A stretch of DNA of 64,000 nucleotides from Meiothermus granaticius NBRC 107808 (GTDB taxonomy: Bacteria; Deinococcota; Deinococci; Deinococcales; Thermaceae), in the NCBI RefSeq assembly GCF_003574355.1, contig NZ_QWLB01000002.1, positions 61,881-125,880 on the forward strand, in the 5' to 3' direction. The notes under the pieces are model-generated. The model did not search any database, had not been told where the DNA came from, and saw only the letters and a list, made by a program, of their open reading frames with translations. A program made the position numbers and the translations under genes. Positions 59,284-64,000 of the stretch are shown here, in pieces. Each line of letters begins with the position of its first letter. Within the stretch, counting starts at the first letter, position 1.

Positions 59284-59808
59284 TTACCCTTCGGCCAGGG
59301 CGTCGGGGCCTGAGGGGTTGGGGTTCAGGCCTAAGGTGTCGCGGAGCTGCTCGAGCGCCTCCTTCTCCGCCGGGGAGATCTGCTCGCCGCCGAACCCCAG
59401 AAACCCCCCCTCCTTGGCCGCCCCGGCCACCTTTTGGGCCACGCTCATCACGTAGCCCTTATAGGCTTCGGCATCCTGGGGGCTGGTCTTGGTCTGAACC
59501 AGCCACAGTGCTTGCCGCACCTCGTCCAGCAGAGTGCTTTTGGCCTCCTCGAGGCTGCTGAAGCGCCGCTTTTCAGGCTGAGGCAGCTCCTTGAAGGCCT
59601 CGGGTTGGAGGCTTTCATAGAGGGCTTGCAGCAGGGGGGAGTCCGAGGCCTTGGCCCCCTCGAGCAGGGCTTTGGTCAGGGCGGCAGCTTCGGCCAGAAT
59701 GCCGGTGAGCCCTGAGGGCGAGGCCACCAAAATATAGGAGCCGGCGCTGGCTGGGCCGCTGAGCACCTTGATCCATTGTTCAGGGGTGAAGTTGTCTCTG
59801 AGCGCCAT
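59284..59808 (-). CDS. hypothetical protein, helical
   Basis: A 174-residue soluble, mostly helical, acidic protein starting MALRDNFTPEQWIKVL. A central SYILVASPSGLTGILAEAA segment is nonpolar but short of a membrane span. A glycine-rich GFLGFGGEQIS loop precedes a last helix. No cysteine or signal peptide. No family is recognised with certainty. It converges on ispG with 7 bases between them and has a leaderless-type -10 box. Confidence 0.65.
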   Translation of the reverse strand: MALRDNFTPEQWIKVLSGPASAGSYILVASPSGLTGILAEAAALTKALLEGAKASDSPLLQALYESLQPEAFKELPQPEKRRFSSLEEAKSTLLDEVRQALWLVQTKTSPQDAEAYKGYVMSVAQKVAGAAKEGGFLGFGGEQISPAEKEALEQLRDTLGLNPNPSGPDALAEG

Positions 59809-59814
59809 GGGTTC

Positions 59815-59820
59815 AGCTTA
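59815..59820 (-). promoter_or_regulatory. -10 box of the helical hypothetical gene
   Basis: TAAGCT on the minus strand, six bases before ATG 59808. Confidence 0.4.
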
Positions 59821-59901
59821 CCCTTCGGGGGGCGGCCTGTGGGAGGAGGGCTTCCTGCGCTTTAGAATGAGGCGATATCTGGCGGTTATATGGGAGTGAA
59901 C

Positions 59902-61389
59902 ATGAGCTATCTGTTGGCCCTTGATCAAGGCACCACCTCGAGCCGCGCCATCGTCTTTACCCCGGCTGGGCAACCTTTAGCCCAGGCCCAGCAAGAGTTC
60001 ACCCAGTATTTTCCTCAGCCGGGGTGGGTAGAGCACGACCCCCTGGAGATCTGGCAATCGCAGCTCCAAACCGCGCGCGAAGCCTTAGCCCGCGCAGGCC
60101 TGGAGGCAGCCCAAGTGGCCGCGCTGGGGATTATCAACCAGCGGGAGACCGTGGTGCTGTGGGAGCGCTCGAGCGGCAAACCTGTCCACCCTGCAATCGT
60201 TTGGCAGGACCGGCGGACCGCGGCCCTGTGCGAACAGCTCAAAGCCGAGGGCCTCGAGCCCACCTTTCGGCAAAAAACCGGCCTGGTCCTTGATCCCTAC
60301 TTTTCAGGGACCAAGCTGGCCTGGTTGCTGAACCAGGTCTCTGGGCTGCGCGGGCGGGCCGAGCGGGGGGAGTTGTGCTTCGGGACGGTGGACAGTTGGC
60401 TGATCTATAACCTGACCGGCGGCCAACTCCACGCCACGGATGTCTCTAATGCTTCCCGCACGCTCTTGTTTAACCTGCGAGACCGGGCCTGGGACGATGA
60501 ATTGTTGAGCATTTTGGACATCCCCAGGGCGGTGTTGCCCGAGGTGAAGCCTTCGGCCACCGTGTATGGCACCACCGCACCGGAACTCCTGGGCGCTGCC
60601 CTTCCCATTGCAGGGGTGGCGGGGGATCAGCAGGCTGCCCTGTTCGGACAGGCCTGCTTTGCTCCGGGGATGACCAAAAACACCTACGGTACCGGCTGCT
60701 TCATGCTGATGAACACCGGGCCCCAACCGGTTGAGTCCAAGCAGGGGTTGCTCACCACGCTGGCCTGGCAACTGGGGAACCACCCCCCTGAGTATGCCCT
60801 CGAGGGCTCGGTCTTCATCGCTGGGGCGGTGGTGCAGTGGCTGCGCGATGGCTTGGGCCTCATCCAGCAGTCGGCGGAAGTGGAAACCCTGGCGGCCCAG
60901 GTGCAAGATACCGGCGGGGTGTATTTGGTACCGGCTTTTGTGGGGCTGGGTGCGCCCTACTGGGATCCCTACGCTAGGGGTACCCTGGTGGGTCTGACCC
61001 GGGGGACCACCTCAGCCCATATTGCCCGGGCGGCCCTCGAGGCCATCGCCTACCAAAGCCGAGATCTGCTGGGGGCGATGGAAGCGGACTCGGGGCTGCG
61101 GCTTTCTGAGCTTCGGGTGGATGGCGGGGCCAGCCTCAATGGTCTTTTAATGCAGTTCCAGGCCGATCTTCTGGGTAGGCCGGTGGTGCGTCCACAGGTT
61201 GCTGAGACCACGGCCTTGGGGGCGGCCTATCTGGCTGGGGTGGGGGTGGGGATTACCGACCCGCCGGGAATCGCGGAGCGCTGGGCCGCGGGGGGACGGT
61301 TTGAGCCAAGGATGCTCGAGCCGGAGCGGGAGCAGCTCTATCGGGGCTGGAAACGCGCGGTAGAGCGATCCAGAGCCTGGGCCGAGTAG
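59902..61389 (+). CDS. glpK: glycerol kinase
   Basis: A 495-residue FGGY-family kinase that phosphorylates glycerol to glycerol 3-phosphate. [15 protein letters not shown] begins the ATP-binding fold, and the FGGY signatures [14 protein letters not shown] and [20 protein letters not shown] are present, with the catalytic Asp in [14 protein letters not shown]. Length is close to E. coli GlpK. ATG 59902 has GGGAG six bases upstream; ATG 59890 would overlap this site. No glpF or glpD is adjacent. A TAGAAT at 59863-59868 is a possible -10 box. Confidence 0.96.
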   Translation: MSYLLALDQGTTSSRAIVFTPAGQPLAQAQQEFTQYFPQPGWVEHDPLEIWQSQLQTAREALARAGLEAAQVAALGIINQRETVVLWERSSGKPVHPAIVWQDRRTAALCEQLKAEGLEPTFRQKTGLVLDPYFSGTKLAWLLNQVSGLRGRAERGELCFGTVDSWLIYNLTGGQLHATDVSNASRTLLFNLRDRAWDDELLSILDIPRAVLPEVKPSATVYGTTAPELLGAALPIAGVAGDQQAALFGQACFAPGMTKNTYGTGCFMLMNTGPQPVESKQGLLTTLAWQLGNHPPEYALEGSVFIAGAVVQWLRDGLGLIQQSAEVETLAAQVQDTGGVYLVPAFVGLGAPYWDPYARGTLVGLTRGTTSAHIARAALEAIAYQSRDLLGAMEADSGLRLSELRVDGGASLNGLLMQFQADLLGRPVVRPQVAETTALGAAYLAGVGVGITDPPGIAERWAAGGRFEPRMLEPEREQLYRGWKRAVERSRAWAE

Positions 61390-61433
61390 CCGCACCGGGC
61401 ATGCGGTATTGTGGAGGTGAGGGGGTCAAAACT

Positions 61434-61889
61434 ATGGACTTGCGTAAGATGGCTCAGGATTTGCGGGCGCAGGCGGAAGGCGCCCTAAAGGAAGCGGAAG
61501 CTAAGCTGGGGGAGATTCGGGCCACCCTGGACAAGGATGGGGATGGGGTTCCCGATGCGGTGCAGGGGGCGCTGAATCAGGCCAAGGAGGCTGCGGATCA
61601 AGCTCGAGCCAAGTTTGAGGAGCTGCGGGCCAACCTGGACCAAGACGGCGATGGGATACCAGACCGGCTCCAGAGCTTGAGCCAGCAGGCCAAAGAGGCG
61701 GCAGCGCAGGCCAAATCCAAGGCCGATGAACTGGCCGCACAGGTGCGCTCCAAGGCGAGCGAGGTGGGGGCTCAGGCCCAAGAGAAAGCCGAGCAGGTGG
61801 CCAAGGCCGCCCAAACCAAGCTGGACCAGGCCAAGGACACCGCGCAGCGCATCGTGGACTCGACCAAAAAAGAGGACCCGTCCGGCTAG
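61434..61889 (+). CDS. amphipathic helical protein with two calcium-type loops
   Basis: A 151-residue, very Ala/Lys/Glu/Gln-rich helical protein without signal peptide. It has a tandem unit of about 36 residues, each with an acidic loop, LDKDGDGVPDAVQ and LDQDGDGIPDRLQ, typical of thrombospondin type 3 or EF-hand-like calcium binding. The rest is apolipoprotein/LEA-like helix (AKSKADELAAQVRSKASEV). GGAGGTGAGGGGG precedes the ATG. Cytoplasmic location and stress or scaffold role are guesses. Confidence 0.7.
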   Translation: MDLRKMAQDLRAQAEGALKEAEAKLGEIRATLDKDGDGVPDAVQGALNQAKEAADQARAKFEELRANLDQDGDGIPDRLQSLSQQAKEAAAQAKSKADELAAQVRSKASEVGAQAQEKAEQVAKAAQTKLDQAKDTAQRIVDSTKKEDPSG

Positions 61890-61900
61890 GCTAGGGCGGG

Positions 61901-62287
61901 TTACCGGCCGGCCAGCGGGAACATCGGGTTGCCCAGGATGCGGGCCTGCATGGTGCTGGCTACCGAGCGGGCGAAGGTTTTCATGCGCTCTGCATTTTCC
62001 CCGGCGAAATGGGCATCAATGGCCTTAGCGAACAGCTCGAGCCAACGCTCAAAGTGCTCCGCCTTCAGGGGGTTCTGGGCGTTTAGGACGAGGTGCTTGT
62101 ACATCATTCCGCCTTTATAGGCCCCGCTCCGGAAGAGAACGTTCTCCCAGAAGTCGTACATGATGGGCAGGTGGGCCTCTAGATCCAGACCGCTGAACAG
62201 GTAGCCGATCTGTGGGTCGGTGATGGCCTCGCGGTAGAAGGCGCTGATCACCGCGGCGATATCGGTTCTGGACAATACATCGTTCAC
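61901..62287 (-). CDS. group III truncated hemoglobin
   Basis: A 128-residue heme protein of the truncated globin superfamily. DIAAVISAFYREAITDPQIG is the B-helix region, HLPIMYDFWENVLF the E helix, MMYKHLVLN supplies the proximal histidine, and HFERWLELF the G helix. This set is that of group III. Known roles are oxygen or nitric oxide chemistry and redox sensing; none can be fixed here. The GTG 62287 is preferred over a longer frame because of length and a TATCCT box seven bases upstream. Confidence 0.85.
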   Translation of the reverse strand: MNDVLSRTDIAAVISAFYREAITDPQIGYLFSGLDLEAHLPIMYDFWENVLFRSGAYKGGMMYKHLVLNAQNPLKAEHFERWLELFAKAIDAHFAGENAERMKTFARSVASTMQARILGNPMFPLAGR

Positions 62288-62294
62288 GCCTATT

Positions 62295-62300
62295 AGGATA
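62295..62300 (-). promoter_or_regulatory. -10 box of the globin gene
   Basis: TATCCT on the minus strand, seven bases before GTG 62287. Confidence 0.35.
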
Positions 62301-62385
62301 GGCCTAAAAGGGTTGGGCTTGTAGGGATGAAACTCCTGCCCCAATGCCCCACGGGGAGTCATAGGCCTTTTGCAGATGTAAGCAA

Positions 62386-62391
62386 TACAAT
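62386..62391 (+). promoter_or_regulatory. -10 box of the DUF2905 gene
   Basis: TACAAT seven bases before ATG 62399. Confidence 0.4.
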
Positions 62392-62398
62392 TGGAGGC

Positions 62399-62626
62399 AT
62401 GGATCTGGGACGTGGGCTGATCCTTTTGGGGGTGTTGCTGATCCTACTGGGGCTGGCCTGGGTCTATGCCCCTCGGTTGCTGAGCTGGTTCGGTCACCTG
62501 CCGGGGGATATTCGCATTGAACGGGACGGCTTCCGGTTCTATTTTCCCCTGGTCTCGATGCTGGGGGTAAGCCTGGTCTTGAGCCTGGTGCTTAACCTGC
62601 TGGCCCGCTGGTTTCACAAACCCTGA
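62399..62626 (+). CDS. DUF2905 family membrane protein
   Basis: A 75-residue protein with two membrane helices (LILLGVLLILLGLAWVYA and LVSMLGVSLVLSLVLNLLARW) joined by the family loop LSWFGHLPGDIRIERDGFRFYFPL. GxLPGDIxxxxxxxxxYFPL is the DUF2905 signature. Function unknown. GGAGG sits very close to the ATG, and the leaderless-type -10 box suggests little use of it. Confidence 0.8.
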   Translation: MDLGRGLILLGVLLILLGLAWVYAPRLLSWFGHLPGDIRIERDGFRFYFPLVSMLGVSLVLSLVLNLLARWFHKP

Positions 62627-62668
62627 GGGATAGGCCGAGGACCCCGGCCCCTTTGGGGGGGATTCCTG

Positions 62669-62674
62669 TATACT
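62669..62674 (+). promoter_or_regulatory. possible -10 box of the deoxyhypusine-synthase-like gene
   Basis: TATACT, about 88 bases before ATG 62762. The intervening leader is GC-rich with several short inverted repeats but matches no riboswitch I know. Confidence 0.4.
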
Positions 62675-62761
62675 TCCTCTTTGGTGCAGTCGCATCCCGG
62701 CGTGAGCGTTCAGTCTCAGGGGGGAGCCGTTCGCCCACCCCGCGAGCCATAGGAGGGGAAT

Positions 62762-63778
62762 ATGTCTCGCCACGAAGCCACCACTGCAGTTCGTGAACCG
62801 CACACCAAAGGGGCCATCAGCGCCTTTCTCCGACACCACTTCCGCCACTTCAACGCTGCTGCTTTGATCGAGGCGGCGGAGGCCTACAAGCGCCACCTCG
62901 ACTCGGGCGGGGTCATGATGGTTACCTTGGCTGGGGCCATGAGCACCGCCGAGTTGGGGCTCAGTTTGGCTGAGATGATTCGTCAGGGGAAGGTCGCGGC
63001 GATTTCCTGCACGGGGGCCAACCTCGAGGAAGACCTCTTTAACCTGGTAGCCCACGACCACTACGAGCGGGTGCCCCATTACCGCGACCTCACCCCGCAG
63101 GAAGAACAAGCCCTGCTGGAACGGCACATGAACCGCGTCACCGATACCTGCATCCCCGAGATGGAGGCCATGCGCCGGCTTGAAGGGGCTCTGATCGAGG
63201 AGTGGACTCGGGCCGACCGAGCCGGAGAGCGCTACTTCCCACACGAGTTCCTCTACCGGATCATTCGCTCGGGGGCTTTGGAGCAGTACTACCAGATTGA
63301 CCCCAAAGACTCTTGGATGGTGGCTGCGGCTGAGCGCAACCTGCCCATCGTGGTTCCGGGCTGGGAGGACAGCACCACCGGCAACATGTACGCGGGACAC
63401 TGCCTGAATGGGGAGATCAAGAACGTTCATACCGTGCGTACCGGCATCGAGTACATGATGTCCCTGGCCAACTGGTACACAGAGACCTCGGCCCGGCACA
63501 GCATTGGTTTCTTCCAGATTGGCGGTGGGATTGCCGGGGATTTCCCCATCTGTGTGGTGCCCATGCTGCACCAGGACATGCAGCGCCCCGATATCCCAAT
63601 GTGGGGCTACTTCTGCCAGATCTCCGATTCCACCACCAGCTATGGCTCCTATTCTGGGGCCGTCCCCAACGAGAAAATCACCTGGGGCAAGCTGGCGGTA
63701 GACACGCCCAAGTTCATCATTGAATCGGATGCTTCGATTGTGGCCCCGCTGATGTTCGCGCTCATCCTGGAGCAGTAA
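62762..63778 (+). CDS. deoxyhypusine synthase-like protein
   Basis: A 338-residue NAD-dependent protein of the deoxyhypusine synthase family. AISCTGANLEEDLFNLVAHD, GMYAGHCLNGE-like sequence (NMYAGHCLN) and IGFFQIGGGIAGDFPI form the NAD and spermidine sites. GSYSGAVPNEKITWGKL carries the lysine (Lys310) equivalent to human Lys329, which forms the butylimine. Bacteria lack eIF5A, so the acceptor is probably a small amine, making homospermidine or a related polyamine. This fits long-chain polyamines of Thermus relatives. AGGAGGGG precedes the ATG. Confidence 0.88.
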   Translation: MSRHEATTAVREPHTKGAISAFLRHHFRHFNAAALIEAAEAYKRHLDSGGVMMVTLAGAMSTAELGLSLAEMIRQGKVAAISCTGANLEEDLFNLVAHDHYERVPHYRDLTPQEEQALLERHMNRVTDTCIPEMEAMRRLEGALIEEWTRADRAGERYFPHEFLYRIIRSGALEQYYQIDPKDSWMVAAAERNLPIVVPGWEDSTTGNMYAGHCLNGEIKNVHTVRTGIEYMMSLANWYTETSARHSIGFFQIGGGIAGDFPICVVPMLHQDMQRPDIPMWGYFCQISDSTTSYGSYSGAVPNEKITWGKLAVDTPKFIIESDASIVAPLMFALILEQ

Positions 63779-63813
63779 GGGCGGGGATCGGGCCCTCCAG
63801 GGGGCACCTGGCG

Positions 63814-64000
63814 CTACTTTTTGCCCCAGCCCTCGAGCACAATCCGCCCATCCACCACCCGGGCCCGCTCGGGGCCGCGCCCGCCTTTGTCCTCGCTGGG
63901 GGCCTGGGCTACGTGATTGGCAATGCGAATCTGTTTGGCCTCGAGGCTCATGGCCCAGATCGCGGCCCCGAGCGGGCCCGGGTGGTGGATGGGCGGATTG
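63814..64000 (-). CDS. C-terminal fragment of an unidentified protein
   Basis: The last 62 codons of a gene whose start lies beyond the window: begins in frame at PPIHHPGPLGAAIWAMSL and ends IVLEGWGKK before TAG. Codon use is normal, and HHPGPLG and a basic GRGPERARVVDG turn are visible. The fragment is too short to assign. It converges on the deoxyhypusine-synthase-like gene with 35 bases between. Confidence 0.6.
   Translation of the reverse strand, partial: NPPIHHPGPLGAAIWAMSLEAKQIRIANHVAQAPSEDKGGRGPERARVVDGRIVLEGWGKK

Noticed and set aside
62675..62761. Possible riboswitch in the leader of the deoxyhypusine-synthase-like gene
   Set aside because: GC-rich with several weak pairings but no motif of a known riboswitch class that I can recognise.

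Overview
The window is one contiguous 64 kb stretch of a GC-rich chromosome from a member of the Deinococcota, most likely a Meiothermus-type thermophile. Four observations support this. The beta' RNA polymerase fragment lines up residue for residue with the Thermus thermophilus numbering: about 333 residues are missing and the zinc and magnesium ligands fall at the expected offsets. Many genes have a TANNNT -10 box only 6-8 bases before the start codon, the leaderless-mRNA arrangement common in this phylum. The hexamer CTCGAG is strongly over-represented. The surface proteins are large, DUF11-rich and end in a beta-barrel-like part. No rRNA, tRNA, CRISPR array, prophage or insertion sequence was found.

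Layout. 1-3.6 kb: 3' part of rpoC with its terminator. 3.7-11 kb: mostly small genes (alpha/beta hydrolase, class II aldolase-like protein, SDR plus YceI-like pair, MGDG-synthase-type glycosyltransferase, membrane-anchored HNH nuclease, TPR-like protein, FAD oxidoreductase). 11-18 kb: type III glutamine synthetase, a solitary araD in less GC-rich DNA, a BTAD/ATPase/TPR regulator and a subtilisin-like lipoprotein. 18-21 kb: prs, two tandem MTA/SAH nucleosidase paralogues (one lacking catalytic residues) and an MliC-like protein. 21-27 kb: rimO, trkA-trkH, then luxS-ahcY. 27-33 kb: LacD-type aldolase, pilT, M28 peptidase, YpdA-type reductase and a lipoprotein. 33.3-33.8 kb: an AT-rich pair of small membrane protein genes. 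33.9-41.3 kb: a branched-chain amino acid operon (leader peptide, ilvB, ilvN, a methyltransferase, ilvC, leuA, cimA). 41.3-46.2 kb: MFS exporter, secreted GH13 amylase, M48-type peptidase, pdxH. 46.2-57.8 kb: a minus-strand operon of secreted DUF11-repeat proteins, the last carrying a +1 frameshift at a run of nine G. 58-64 kb: ispG, glpK, an amphipathic calcium-loop protein, a group III truncated globin, a DUF2905 protein and a deoxyhypusine-synthase-like gene; a partial gene runs off the end.

How the genes work together. The ilv/leu/cim operon makes acetolactate, dihydroxyisovalerate, isopropylmalate and citramalate, i.e. the routes to valine, leucine and threonine-independent isoleucine. 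It sits behind a promoter with a perfect TTGACA box, a 25-residue leader peptide with eight branched-chain residues in ten codons, and a terminator, which together form a textbook attenuator. The SAM-cycle genes are unusual because both SAH-disposal routes are present (MTAN plus LuxS, and AhcY). The strongest candidate for an undescribed system is the DUF11 operon: a small secreted DUF11-like protein, two paralogous DUF11 fibre-like proteins and a giant protein of about 1,845 residues ending in an outer-membrane-type beta domain.
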